64,000 nt of DNA, taken from positions 58,527,307-58,591,306 of the forward strand of contig OX578276.1 in assembly GCA_951217055.1 (NCBI GenBank), read 5' to 3'. Of this stretch, positions 1 through 10,785 are shown piece by piece (positions within the stretch are counted from its first letter, which is position 1; every line of letters starts with the position of its first letter). The notes under the pieces were generated by a model. It searched no databases, was not told the DNA's origin, and saw only the letters and a list, made by a program, of their open reading frames with translations. This DNA comes from Gerris lacustris (taxonomy: Eukaryota; Arthropoda; Insecta; Hemiptera; Gerridae). The translations under genes and the position numbers were made by a program.

Positions 1-1110
1 TCAGCCTGACCCTGCCCTTAATACATCATAAGATTCATCAGGTACTATGACGTTACAATGACTGTACTATTACTGGTACCATGTCTGGTACTACACTGGT
101 GGTATGACGGGAACTGTGACTGTACTATGTATTTAAAGTTTTATTCTGCTAGAGCAACAAAAGAAAAAGAAAAAAAATAACCAGGAGTTTGAATTTTCAG
201 GGCAATTTCCATTCCCCCAACCCTATCTCAGCAGACGGTTGGACATGTTTTTTTTTTGGAATTTCATCAATATTTCAGACACTTTAAGTTGCAATATTTT
301 AAATTTAAAAGTGCCGTATTAAAGCTTAGTAAAGGTGCCAAGTTTAAGGAGTTTTGCACCCAGCTATTTATTACAATCCAGTAGTTATACGAGCTCTAAC
401 GTTTTCTATGTTTAATTAAATTTTAATATTTTCATGTTCTAACGAATTAACGTGTGACTAAAAATGAAATTTTATAGTGGAAATGATATTTATCTTTAAG
501 ATGATTTCATGCTCTTTCAGACGGTATATTATTTATCATTCTAACTTAATTAGTTCCTATGAAATTACCAATTTATTAAGTCAAAGTCACGTCTTACTAA
601 AAAAAATTAAAAATGAGATAGCTATGGAACTTTTTTTACTCCAAATTAACTGTACTATCACATCCTAAAGTTTGTCTGTCCTGACCCGGGACACCCTGTA
701 TAAAAATAAAACTCAGGGCAATTTATATATATCGTGGTTAATTTAGATTAAAGATATATACTTGGATCATTGAGGAATGGAAATTTATTCACAAGAAGTA
801 AGCCATTGCTTAGCACTGGAAAGGCATTGTACCTTAATCTTTAAGGTATTGTTGGGTATTGTTTAGGGTTTATCCGTCTTTTTAATTTCATTAAAAAGTT
901 CAACAAACTGAGTTTAAGTTAAAAATTATATTTTTTTAAAAAAATGTAGAACTGCAGTTAAAACCTTTCTAAAATGTTATTAATACTTTTAAACATGAAA
1001 TTCATAAAACAAATTTTTAATTGAAGGTTTACAACTCAATACTAAAAAAATGGGTTAAGCCAGTGACAACGTCAATATTTTAGGATAATTTGTCCCAATT
1101 TCAATAATTA
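1..1110. other. AT-rich DNA, no gene recognised
   Basis: I see no convincing coding region. A short CCGGGACACCCTGTATA-like string occurs at about 686-702, and a related ACCCTGTATTTT string ends a repeat near 20420. Both resemble transposon-derived ends common in insects, but no complete element can be delimited here. The part just below 1112 would be intron if the exon at 1112-1269 is real. Confidence 0.4.
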
Positions 1111-1111
1111 C

Positions 1112-2556
1112 CTTCAGGCGTAATCTCCTATGCATTTTTCCGTACTGCCATTGTGGAGGGTTTCCAGCAAGATCTTTGACATAATTGATTGACAACACAT
1201 TTTTGACTAATCACAACATTTCATGGTTTTCAACAGTAATCTTGCGAGCCTCATCAATGTCAAATTTACCTGAAAACAATACATAATAAGTATTTGCACG
1301 TGCTAAAAATACATTTAATCTAATATTCCTAATCAAGTAACTATTAGTGTAAAAAAGTAATGTTAGTTGTATCTCTTTCATCAATGGACCACGCAATATT
1401 CCTAATTTTTGGTCCTTATTTTTAATAAAATTAAAAGTTAAATAAACTGAGTTTATTAATTTTTTTAAGGGTTTAAAACAATACTTAGGGAATGTAATCA
1501 ATCAGCAACTAGATTAACAATAAATTAAAATTTATTATCATGATTCAAATAGGCAACTCAAACTCTCCTGAAAGGTTATAAGTCTGAATGCCAGTATTAT
1601 AAATAGTACGATACTTAAGAACAAAAAGCACTTGAGAGATATACGGCAATATGTATTAAACTTTTGATTGATTAATATGTAAAAAATTAATTGGCCAAGT
1701 ATGTGCTATCAGCCCACACAAAGGGTCCGTCCGTAGGCAACTTAATGAATAGGACAAAAACGTTTATCAGCTTAATTGACCGAGCAGTATCAAGATGGCG
1801 GCTATTTAAAAGTTTGTTTACTTATAACTTTTAAACTATTTATTATAATGGCAAATGCAATTTAACAAAACTACCACAAAAAGTCTAGCCTAATCCGTTC
1901 CATGATATTAAATTTGAAAAGGCCCAACCGTATCAAGATAGCGGCCATTTAAAATTTTGTTTCGGCTTTAACTTTTGAACCTTTATTATAATGACATGAA
2001 ACAAAGCCAAAAGTGAAACAGTACCAAAATTGGTACAAAAACAAAATCAAATACACATACATTAGTACTCTGTGCGTCCTCCTTTCATTTAACACCCCAT
2101 GACGCATTTCCATTAAAAAAATTCAACCCTCTAGTTTTTGAGGGATGATTTTTTTGGAGCTTTCCTACAATTTTCCTGGGGTTATGTTATCACACATACC
2201 ATAACTGCAAAGTGTAAAATGATTGTGATGGGTTCTTTCGAAGATCAGGTGCATTACAATCGCAGGAATGTATATATGGATATTAACTAAAGAAATAGCT
2301 AAGATATAAAATAAACGGTATCGTGGAATTCTGTAATGCTCTCTTCAAGGAACATTTTCACTACTTTGAACTGACAAAAAGTAAAGAACTAAAAACAAAT
2401 ACATAAACATTGAGGAACGTTTGTAAACAAATATTGATTATTGTAATAAGTACTTACTGCCAGTGCAAATGATGATGACAACTTGCTTCAGCTTCTTCTC
2501 GTAGGTGTCAAAAACATAATGCCACATGTTAAACATTTTAATCTTGTTAGAATAGT
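1112..2556 (-). pseudogene. two-exon segment of an unrecognised gene, possibly a pseudogene
   Basis: On the minus strand an ATG-containing exon (about 2539 down to 2460, possibly starting upstream near 2547-2556) ends in ...GGCA followed by a consensus GTAAGT donor. A second exon starts at 1269 after TTGTTTTCAG and reads to an AAG/GTAATT donor at 1112. The phases match: one base carried over plus two bases gives a Ser codon. The encoded peptide begins MFNMWHYVFDTYEKK and continues KFDIDEARKITVENHEML. An in-frame TGA follows, and then 33 more open codons (LVKNVLSINYVKDL, NPPQWQYGKMHRR) before the second donor. I do not recognise the family. Intron 1 (about 1.2 kb) holds dispersed repeats. It may be a decayed gene, a gene really ending at the TGA, or part of a larger gene extending left of the window. 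Confidence 0.4.
1775..2340. repeat. dispersed repeat family E (AAGATGGCGGC type)
   Basis: Two adjacent half-copies start with TATCAAGATGGCGGCTATTT and TATCAAGATAGCGGCCATTT (about 1785 and 1936), each followed by an AACTTTTGAAC/ATTTATTATAATG block. A downstream block (about 2120-2280) includes GCTTTCCTACAATTTTCCTG and a GAAGATCAGGTGCATTACA string. Related blocks recur at 4381-4810, 5640-5920 and 38030-38450, so this is an interspersed repeat. It has no coding capacity. Confidence 0.6.
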
Positions 2557-2869
2557 AACACTTTTAAAACAAAAACTAAAATAAATCGAATGCAAAATAA
2601 CTGATGTACATGACATGAAAATACCTGAAGGCTAAGCTAAAAGCTATAAGTAGATTAGGAAGAAATGGAGGGAGGAAAATCTACCTGCTACCTGCTAGGG
2701 TAACAAAAATATCCACTATACACTTAAGATCAGACAAGAATTCTTAAAGTTAACAACATCTACAATTGTTAATCAAAGAAACTGGAAGACATTTTTAGAA
2801 AACAAAAAACATGAGTCAGTTAGAAACTAATCAGAGATAAAATGAATGGAATAAATAAATAAATTGGTC

Positions 2870-3895
2870 ATTAAAGTAGGCTGGAGGGTTTATTTGGAAT
2901 GAAAGTCCTTCAAGTGATATATATTTTTATTGCATCAGAGTTTTCCCCAGGGAACATGAGCTTCTTCAGTGATCAGAAATTTAAAAAAATATGTCCGCTC
3001 AAACTAAATAGTAGGTAAAGAAAAAAATTGCACAAAATGAGAATTCATTTAAATAATAATAAATAATAGTCCAGGAACAGCGTGCAAAAAGCGTGCAGTG
3101 TGTGGATAGCATGCAAAAAAGTGTCTGACTAACATCAAGCTAGAATTTTGTATAAAAGTGAATCTTTTAGCGTCTTTTAAGAATATGTGGTCGGCTAAGT
3201 TCGTCTGCGGGACATAGCTTGGCAATAGGCATTTGAAAAAAACAAACCGGTTGAGAGCGGCCATGTCTCACCAATTATGGTGGACAATGTGATTTTCATG
3301 ATCCTGAGTACAAAATTAGTTAGTAGACCGAAAATCAAATTGATGTTATTTTCACACTTGATAGGTTAGTTATTAAAATATTACAAAAAATCAACGTGGT
3401 CACCTGTCAAGGGACAAACTAACATCAACTTGATTTTGGGTCTACTAACTAATTCTGTACTCAGGATCATGAAAATCACATTGTCCACCATAATTGGTGA
3501 GACATGGCCGGCTCTCCACCGGTTTGTTTTTTTCAAACGCCTATTGCCAAGCTATGTCCCGCAGACGAACTTAGCCGACCACATATTCTTAAAGGGCGCT
3601 AAAAGATTGACTTGTATACAAAATTCTAGCTTGATGTTAGCCAGACACTTTTTTGCACGCTATCTCCTGGACTATAAGTTATAGACCCAGGATATCTTTA
3701 ACACTTGAATAATAAAATAGGAAACATAACTATAAGGATTGCACATAATAGTCCTAGTGGGTGTGAAGTGAATGAGTAAGAATGAGTGAGGTCATTGAAG
3801 AAGCTTAGGTACCCTGGGTGAAAGCTCTGATGCAATAAAAATATATATTACTCGAAGGACTTTCATTCCAAATAAACCCTCCAGTTTACTTTAAT
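2870..3895. mobile_element. fold-back (long inverted repeat) element, about 1.03 kb
   Basis: The outer arms begin ATTAAAGTA-N2-CTGGAGGG (2870) and end CCCTCCAG-N2-TACTTTAAT (3895). They share about 65 nt including GGTTTATTTGGAATGAAAG. A second pair of arms, about 3060-3345 and 3415-3690, forms a long internal palindrome around a roughly 70-nt spacer. Both carry the CATAGCTTGGCAATAGGC block and its complement. The open frames on each strand here (3049-3264 minus, 3430-3684 plus) are mirror images of the same arm, not genes. A partial third copy lies at 25710-25810. Confidence 0.85.
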
Positions 3896-3949
3896 ATTCT
3901 ACAAGTCCAAAAATTAAATCTCTTCTATTTAAATAGGTCATGTTCCTAT

Positions 3950-4330
3950 AAGCCTAGTCTACATTGGTCGAGTAAACGGTCGAGTGTGTGTGAACGATAC
4001 GGATAGTAAACGGTCGAGGATAGTGGATAAAAGTTGGTCGAGTAAACAAGCGAGTGCGGTGGTAGAGTAGCTCGCCCGCCGACGGGCGAGTAGACCCCCC
4101 ACCCTACGTCTGTCCTAACATTGAATACCTCTTCTATATATTAATTGCAGGAGTATTCGGAACTAAAAATGTAATAACCTCACTTTACTAAGGCTACTAT
4201 CTCAAGCAATTGTGAACGACTTTAGAGTCACTCTACCAAAAAACAGCACACCATTTTACTCAACTGTCCTTTGTGCTAAAAAGTAAGCTAGTGCACTCGA
4301 CCATTTACTCGACCAATGTAAACTAGGCTT
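3950..4330. mobile_element. MITE with about 37-bp terminal inverted repeats
   Basis: The left end reads AAGCCTAGTCTACATTGG and the right end is the complement, CCAATGTAAACTAGGCTT. The inverted repeat continues through GTCGAGTAAACGGTCGAGTG with two or three mismatches. A 3-bp direct repeat TAT flanks the element (3947-3949 and 4331-4333). The interior has repeated GGTCGAGTAAAC motifs and a GCTCGCCCGCCGACGGGCGAG hairpin. It is non-coding. Short duplications suggest a PIF/Harbinger-like or related DNA transposon origin, but the superfamily is not certain. Confidence 0.75.
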
Positions 4331-4380
4331 TATGCTTTCAGCACAAATTAACAAATAGGACTAGTTTATTAACCAGCATT

Positions 4381-4810
4381 ATTGGCCCAACCATAGCAAG
4401 ATGGTGTCCATTTAAAAGTTTGTTTCAGCTACAACTTTTGAACCATTTATTATAATGATGTGAAATGCCTTTATATGCATTTTTATTGTCCAAAGGAAAT
4501 GAAACTACTCCGAAGTGTCTAGCCCAATCCGTTCCTAAGACAAGAGTTTAAGATTTTGGGGGGAAATCAAATGTTTACTCACAAAACATATGATTTGAGG
4601 TATGCTTTTTTAAGGCTTCCCTATAATTTTACTGTGATTGGGTCATTACCCATAACATTACTACAAAGTTTCAAATTTTTGTTGCGGCTGCTTTCGGAGA
4701 TAAGGTGTATTACAGACATACAAGCAGGAATAAAAGGGTCCTTGTTATTAGTGACAGACCCTAAAAAGCCCAAGTGGCTATTGCCAGTCTATTGCAAGAA
4801 AATTACATAT
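4381..4810. repeat. dispersed repeat family E copy
   Basis: It starts GGCCCAACCATAGCAAGATGG and runs through AACTTTTGAACCATTTATTATAATG, CTAGCCCAATCCGTTCC and a block ending GGTGTATTACAGACATAC. It matches the copy at 1775-2340 in block order. An open frame at 4556-4813 crosses the repeat and has no recognisable domain. Confidence 0.6.
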
Positions 4811-5279
4811 TGATTAAAACAAAAATCTTTTATGTAAAATAGTACAAAGGAGCGTGACTAAAATAGTTCATTACACAATAAAAAGAAAAGACAATACAAT
4901 AGAGAAAAGTATATAAGAATTAAATGGCACAATAATTATACTACAATATCTTAGATGTTCAATAAAATTTTACAAAAGAGTATTAAAACAAGTAACTCAA
5001 GTAGTGCATTATACAAAATTAGACAATAAAATAATGAACTATATAAAAAAAAGACTGACTAAGAATTGAACAGTAATTAGACTACAATAGTACATACACA
5101 GCAAAATGTTACATTGTACGAAAATAGAACAGCCAAACCGCATAAATTGTTATAATACAATAATTTGTTGGCTATTGAACTGCAATACAGTCGAGAATTT
5201 ATTAATAGAAGATATTAGTAATGTGTTGTCTAAAACAATTTCAACTTCATGAATGATAATGTTTAGTCTTTCACAGTTA

Positions 5280-5513
5280 CAGGGCTTGTAGCAGATTTTC
5301 CTCAAAATTAAGTGACTTTAGTGACTATTTTTTTCAAAATAAGTGACTTTTAAGTGACCTGTTTTCCCCAAATAATTGACTTTAAGTGAATTAATTTTAA
5401 GTAAAAAAAAATTATTTGAGTTACTTTTTGTTGTTTAGCACTGTTAAACAAATGCAATTATAAAAATTTTAGAACAGTCTTTTCTCCATTTGATTTTGTG
5501 TACCGTAACTGTA

Positions 5514-5546
<33 letters not shown>

Positions 5547-6482
5547 GGGTACGAGGTACCTTGGAACTTTTCCTCACTTCGGAGGCCACCAAAGTGTCTG
5601 GTTACAACGATATGCTATAAGTCAAAAACATATTTATACTTTCGGCATTATTAACTGTCAAAGTTTATAAATTCAAATATTGATAACTTCAAAATGGCGG
5701 CCAATATCAAAAAGGAATTTGGTGGGCTTGTTTGTCATACAGAGAGGTACATTTGTGCCAAATTTCAACTCAACCAGGACCATTTTCGATTTATTAGGAT
5801 TTTTTAAAATGTATGCTGACTTAGCAAACTGCGTTCAAGATCAGGCGGCACCACTACAGGTAAAGACTGATATTCTGCCAAGTTTCAACTCTCTAGGTTA
5901 AATACCTTGGGCACTACGATAATTACATAAGTACATTCACACATACATACATACATAAATACATACAGACGTAATGCTGAAAACCACTCAAGAGGTTTTA
6001 AAAACACCCAAAAAGGAGAATTCTGTTGAAATCTCGAAAAAGTTTTTGGTGAAAACAATACTTTTTCTACTATAGGTTGTGAGGAAAAGTAATAACAATC
6101 AGGAGGGAGTTCGGAATAAAATATTCTTTTCATCTTTATATTATTTTTATTTTTTTCATCCATCTTTTTAATATTGACGATAAAACACAACACACTCCGT
6201 TGCAGTTGCTGAATCTAGTGCAACTGTTACAAACTTTATCATTCATCACAGTTCAAAGTAGGCCTAATATAAAATTCATAGTTAAAAAAAGTCTTGAGCT
6301 TACAAAATCCCTTTTGAAAAACAGTTAAAATATATGTTGTGCATTTAAAAAACACAAAAAATTATCCTTGTAAGCCCAAATAAGTGACTTTCAGTGACTT
6401 TTTTTTAAATAAGTGACAAAAAAGTGACTCTCGTCAAAATAAGTGACTTTTAGTGACTTTCAGTGACTCACTACAAGCCCTG
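5280..6482. mobile_element. non-autonomous hAT-like DNA transposon, 1.2 kb
   Basis: Terminal inverted repeats CAGGGCTTGTAG (5280) and CTACAAGCCCTG (6482) are perfect over 12 nt. Each is followed inward by clustered AAGTGACTTTAGTGAC-type subterminal repeats (5310-5400 and 6383-6470). The flanking direct repeat is CAGTTA (5274-5279 and 6483-6488), six bases rather than the eight normal for hAT. The interior holds a 30-base A tract (5515-5544) and a family E-like block at 5640-5920. No transposase frame is visible. Confidence 0.75.
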
Positions 6483-7023
6483 CAGTTATCTAAGGAGATT
6501 CTAAGGAAAATAAACTCAAGAGTAAATAAATGTTGCAAAGGTGGGGATAAAGGAGGGAAATAGAGGCTGCAATTATGGTTTGCCCGAATGCAGGTATTGT
6601 AGACAACTGAAAGAGCCATGTGATTACTAGTTATATAGTTGTATTTAAAGAGAAAGAGCCATGTAGTGCCAATGGATCTTTAACAGGGTAAAGCATTGCT
6701 GTCTTTATGATTTACCCACTAATTCAAAGAGTGACATACATGACACGGTCTAAACAGAATCCTACTCATTGGAATCACTTCATATGTTACTAGCAGGGGC
6801 TGCCTGATTTTACTCCATTGATGACACATGGTCATATATTAATATCAATACAAAAACTGATATTACTGAAAGGTGTTTGTCACTGTAACCTCAGGCAAGT
6901 GAAATCAGTATCTGATGTCACTCAGCAGTATTCACTGACAAATGGTTTTACTAAGCAGCTAACGTACATATATATAAAAATTATTAAGTATTACCCAATA
7001 ATGTAATGCAATAAACTATTTAC
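6483..7023. other. no gene recognised; intron if the BIR gene continues left
   Basis: This AT-rich stretch lies downstream of the BIR-encoding exon on the minus strand. I searched it by eye for the expected second half of a BIR domain (a Cys-x2-Cys and later His/Cys) and did not find one. Confidence 0.35.
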
Positions 7024-7128
7024 CTTCTCAGGGGTGCAAACACCTCTATTTACGGACCAGTTTTTGAAGGTTCGTAAACGATTATCTTTAAAAAAGTAGC
7101 TGCTTTTTAATTCTTTAAGAGCTTGAGC
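7024..7128 (-). CDS. BIR-domain exon, survivin/deterin-like (partial gene)
   Basis: This 105-bp exon is flanked by a polypyrimidine acceptor (TTTTTTTCAG, AG at 7129-7130) and an AAG/GTAAAT donor at 7024. It is phase 0 at both ends and encodes 35 residues. Residues 14-35 contain NRLRTFKNW and end GVCTPEK. This matches the start of the BIR zinc-binding fold, and CTPE-(K/R) is the spelling typical of survivin (BIRC5) and insect deterin. Known family members act in the chromosomal passenger complex or in caspase inhibition. The rest of the BIR, with the CxxC, His and Cys ligands, should be in the next exon at lower coordinates and is not visible. The neighbouring DNA is repeat-rich. It could be an intact gene with large introns or an isolated remnant exon; the clean splice sites favour a real exon. 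Confidence 0.65.
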
Positions 7129-7465
7129 CTGAAAAAAAGTAAACTGATTTGTAATATAACAAAGAAAGACACTTTTATTATTATAAACAGACAACTAAAA
7201 TCATAACTAAACCAATCATAATATAGTGTAGGGCTTCTAGCAAAACTTATAAAGATTATCTGTAAGTATATATAAAATTCTCGAGTCACAGTGTTTGTAA
7301 CCAAACTCCTCCGAAACGGCTATACCGATTTTTATGAAATTTCTTGTGTATGTTCGGTAGGTCTGAGAATAGGTAGTAAACTATTTTTTATACCCCTAAG
7401 TGATAAGGCCCCCTCCCCAAAATATTTTTTTTTATTTTTTGGACAAATTTTTTTAATTTTATTTT

Positions 7466-8057
7466 GCTTCCGAGCTTACCAAAGGTAACACAATGTGATC
7501 GTTCTGAAGAACGAAAAAATTTTAGGTCCGATTTCAAAAATTCCAAGATAGAAATCCGTTTCAGACATCAGGGATCATTTTTGATTCTGTGTCTGGTCTG
7601 TCGTTCAATTTTTGCAAACCAACATATCTAAAAAACTACACGTCCGATTTTAATGAAATTTGGATGGTAGGTCATAATTAGCTCATTGTTGGTCCCATAT
7701 AAGTTTCAACCTTCTGCGATAATTTGTTTCTCTTCTACATGCGCACGAACATACATTTATTTACACCTATAGTTTAAAAAGTACTTATCTGATTTGTATG
7801 AAACTTTTATAGTTTATCGAAAGTAGCCCGCAGATAGCTCTAGATTAATTTGAACCGTCAGCGCTCTTTAACTTTTGCTAAATTGATCTTTGATTCATGT
7901 AATAAACCAAAACAATTTTGACAGATTAAAAAAACGGAGGAAACAATTAAACAAATTAGATAATAATAGCTTGTAAAAGCATAAAATCAATTAAGTATGT
8001 GATAGGATGCGAGGAATCTATGTGCCACACCAATTGACAGTCTATTTTTATAATTTG
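7466..8057 (+). repeat. dispersed repeat family A, near full-length copy
   Basis: It starts GCTTCCGAGCTTACC and passes through the TTCAAAAATTCCAAGA block, GTTTCAGACATCAGGGA, a GTCT-rich tract, GAAATTTGGATGGTAGGTC and ATACATTTATTTACACC. It ends GTGATAGGATGCGAGGAA then AATTGACAGTCTATTTTT. At least ten other partial copies in this window share the same block order (for example 18085-20293, 58555-58840, 59712-60090, 62275-62605 and 63086-63660). It is non-coding. The internal (GTCY)n-like tract is shared by several insect MITE and Helentron-derived families. Confidence 0.8.
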
Positions 8058-8075
8058 GGATTAAAAAATACCTAT

Positions 8076-8851
8076 AACCCAAAATGTTTACTCTTTTACA
8101 ACTAACCCCCTAATAGCTATTTTAGTATTGTAATAATAATCTTAACTCTCAATGGAATAAAACTACATGTAACCCTTAATTTTCACCCTTCTACCACCAA
8201 CCCCCATTTTTTAATAGCGATATTAGTACTGAAATAAACTCCAACTCTCAGTGGTTGATAACTGATGTCACTTCTCACCCAGCAAACAGCACATAGTAGG
8301 GATGAGGACAAACCGGTCTCCTGCCTTTCTCACACAATAAGCTTTCTCTCACTCCCTACACAGTTATTTGTATTGTTTGTACATCGGTCGTAGCAGTGAC
8401 GCTTATACTTATCATTTTACTTTATCAGTGCAACTCCCATGTTAATTATTATCTCATAGTAAATTTATCATCAATTTGATATAAATAATATACTATCACT
8501 AATTATGACAATAAAACAAAAACAATACCAATCTCTAAGTGCAATGGAGTGTACGATATTTTTGGTTAGTCCGTCTTTGGACAACATAAACAAATTGGAT
8601 GGTTTACCCACACGAGAACATGCCACGTATTATTGTCCATGTAAAAAACACGGTTGGCCCAATGTATGCCCTGATAATGTATTTGTTCTTTTATTATTAT
8701 ACCTTCCTGTCACTATCATAAAACACGTATATATTTCTCTTTTTATATCAAATTGATCAGTTATCGACCACTGAGAGTTGAAGGTTATTACAGTACTAAT
8801 ATCGCTATTAAAAAATAGGGGTTGGTGGTAGAAAGGTGAAAATGTAGGGTT
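8076..8851. mobile_element. inverted-repeat element enclosing a Helitron helicase tail
   Basis: Arms at 8171-8266 and 8756-8851 are inverted copies; each holds ACCACCAACCCC, TTTTTTAATAGCGATATTAG and AACTCTCAGTGG or their complements. A third, diverged direct copy of the left arm sits at 8076-8155, so the left side is duplicated in tandem. Between the arms, at about 8470-8640 on the minus strand, there is a helicase C-terminal fragment (separate entry). The exact element ends are not resolved. Confidence 0.65.
8468..8640 (-). pseudogene. Helitron Rep/helicase C-terminal fragment
   Basis: Translating the minus strand gives VGKPSNLFMLSKDGLTKNIV followed by HSIALRDWYCFC and a stop near 8470. The GKPSxLFVL...TKNIVxxIAL pattern is the extreme C-terminus of the PIF1-type helicase domain in Helitron transposons. 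The upstream helicase motifs are missing here, so this is a 5'-truncated remnant. The same segment occurs at 10040-10160, next to more of the domain. Confidence 0.7.
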
Positions 8852-8879
8852 ATAAGTATTTTTTAATGCCAAATATAAA

Positions 8880-10010
8880 AATATAAATTAAAATTAATTA
8901 TTATTAATAAAATTAATTTTTAATTATTAATATTAGATAAGGTAATATATATTAATATATCTTTTTTGTTGAGTCGTGAAGGGATGATTAAAAATTACTT
9001 CATTTAAGTAGTATTATAGTAAATTGGCTATATTTCATCCCTTAAGGGACATCTTCAGGCCTGTAAACAAGGTATTTCTACATTATTATCTTTATAATTT
9101 TCAGCAATGTTAATGATTACTCATCTAAACAATAATTTTTCTCAATCTTACTTTCTATAATTAATTTTAAAATTATGACATAACTCCCATTTTTGTTTTG
9201 ATGTTAAAATCAATAACCAAATTTGTTGTGAAAATAGTTTTTTTTTTAATAAAATTGTTAATAACTTTGTTCCTGTACACTATTTTTTTATGAAACCAAG
9301 CCTACAACAATGGCAACATGTTTGCGCACACCTCTGTGAAAAAATTAATTGATTTCATTCAGCCAGTTTTGTGCCTATAAAGTCGGAGTGGTGGTGACAG
9401 ATACACACACATACACAAAGAAAGTTAAGGCCGGATTTGGTTTTTAACAAAATTGTTGTTGACAAGCAAACAATTATCCCTCGACCACTCTCTCTCTACT
9501 CCAGGCAAGTTCTAGAAGTAAGCCTTATCTTCCAGACTAACTTTTATTTTTTTATTTTCTCTGCCGCCTTGGGCTGGATAACCATTTCCAAAATTAAATT
9601 TAATAGTTGGTATTGTAAACAGTCCACAATACCACTCTCCTTTCCATCAATTTTCAAACAGTGTTTCCAGGCAGGGTTTTAATCCTCCTTTATATTAAGG
9701 GGAAATCCACCAAGAGCATTGATGGAGGTCATCTTAATAAAACTACTCACAATAACACTACTCTTTTATTTTTATAGCAACACTTTGCCTGTTTCTGAAT
9801 GATGATCAGGGTTTGACAACTAACTTATTGTAAGTGTGTGGGGGTGGTCTATGACTGAAAGAGGAATGGAGAGCAGTGGACGTTGACGACCTATAAAAAT
9901 AACAAAACACCAACCATTCATTTTTTTTAATTCATTGTACTTTATTAACTTAAGTAATATATTTAAAATGATATCTCTTAAAAGTTATATATACGTTAAA
10001 AAATGTTATC
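8880..10010. other. AT-rich DNA, no gene recognised
   Basis: The interval contains AT-rich runs and a short TTCATCCCTTAAGGGA-like inverted motif near 9025. An open frame at 9437-9682 has no recognisable domain and looks like chance. I see no splice-bounded exon. Confidence 0.4.
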
Positions 10011-10039
10011 CATATTTGCTATCACTAATTATGACAATT

Positions 10040-10671
10040 GAAAAAAAAAACAATATCAATCTCTAAGTGCAATGGAGTGTACAATATTTTTGGTTAGTCT
10101 GTCTTTAGCCAACACAAACAAACTGGATGGTTTACCCACGTGAGAACATGCCACGTATAATTGCCCGAAAATTAAGTATGTTTAAGCCACAAACAGACAT
10201 CGTTTGGCCTTGCGACTTATTGATTGTAATTGCGAATGCCAATCTAATTGGAAATTAATCACGTTTGAATTCAACTGGCATATCTGAGGGAATCATAGAA
10301 ATTCGTGGAAGCAATACATTTTCACCTCGGAACTTGCAATTCCAAATGCTGGGTTCGACAATGTTTTTCATTAATTTTTTTATGACTGATCGCATACCAT
10401 TGCACAGGCGTGGTGGGTACAAATTACGAAGCAAAATAACCAGAGATCCAACCTTCAGTTGAAAATGGTGTGGTGGCATGCCTGGCAAATCCAATGAGTT
10501 CAAAAACTCTGTTGGATAATTTACAGCTTCATTGGCATTGCAAACTGTATCGATAGATTTGTATGACACCAAGTCCCCTGGCAACAACTGTTGTATCTTG
10601 AAATTTAAATCATTGACGTCCACATTTTTTGCTGCCAAAATTGCTCTTTCTGCCAGCCACTCATGATTCAT
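10040..10671 (-). pseudogene. Helitron helicase domain remnant
   Basis: The open part (10255-10671) encodes NHEWLAERAILAAKN, LLPGDLVSYKSIDTVC and LPGMPPHHFQLKVGSLVILL, then YPPRLCNGMRSVIKK. These are hallmark strings of the PIF1-like helicase of Helitrons, helicase motifs IV to V. Below 10255 an altered reading gives PIRLAFAITINKSQGQTMSV, the motif VI region, then a frameshift, then GKPSSLFVL and TKNIVHSIAL to the end. Rep and the N-terminal helicase are absent. The fragment abuts the large palindrome at 10786-11577. Broken by at least two frame disruptions, it is not expected to be functional. Confidence 0.85.
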
Positions 10672-10785
10672 ATATTGTGGGTTGAACTAGCCTATACGGG
10701 GCATCATGTATAGAAATGAAAAATCTGGCACATATAATTAAAGTCTTTTCTTTTGACGAAAGTTTGATCCCTTTATATAATTCTA

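Noticed and set aside
1210..1215. Selenocysteine codon for the in-frame TGA
   Set aside because: No selenoprotein family is recognised and no SECIS element can be assessed; a true stop or pseudogene is simpler.
3049..3684. Two similar small proteins encoded on opposite strands
   Set aside because: They are mirror translations of the arms of one fold-back element.
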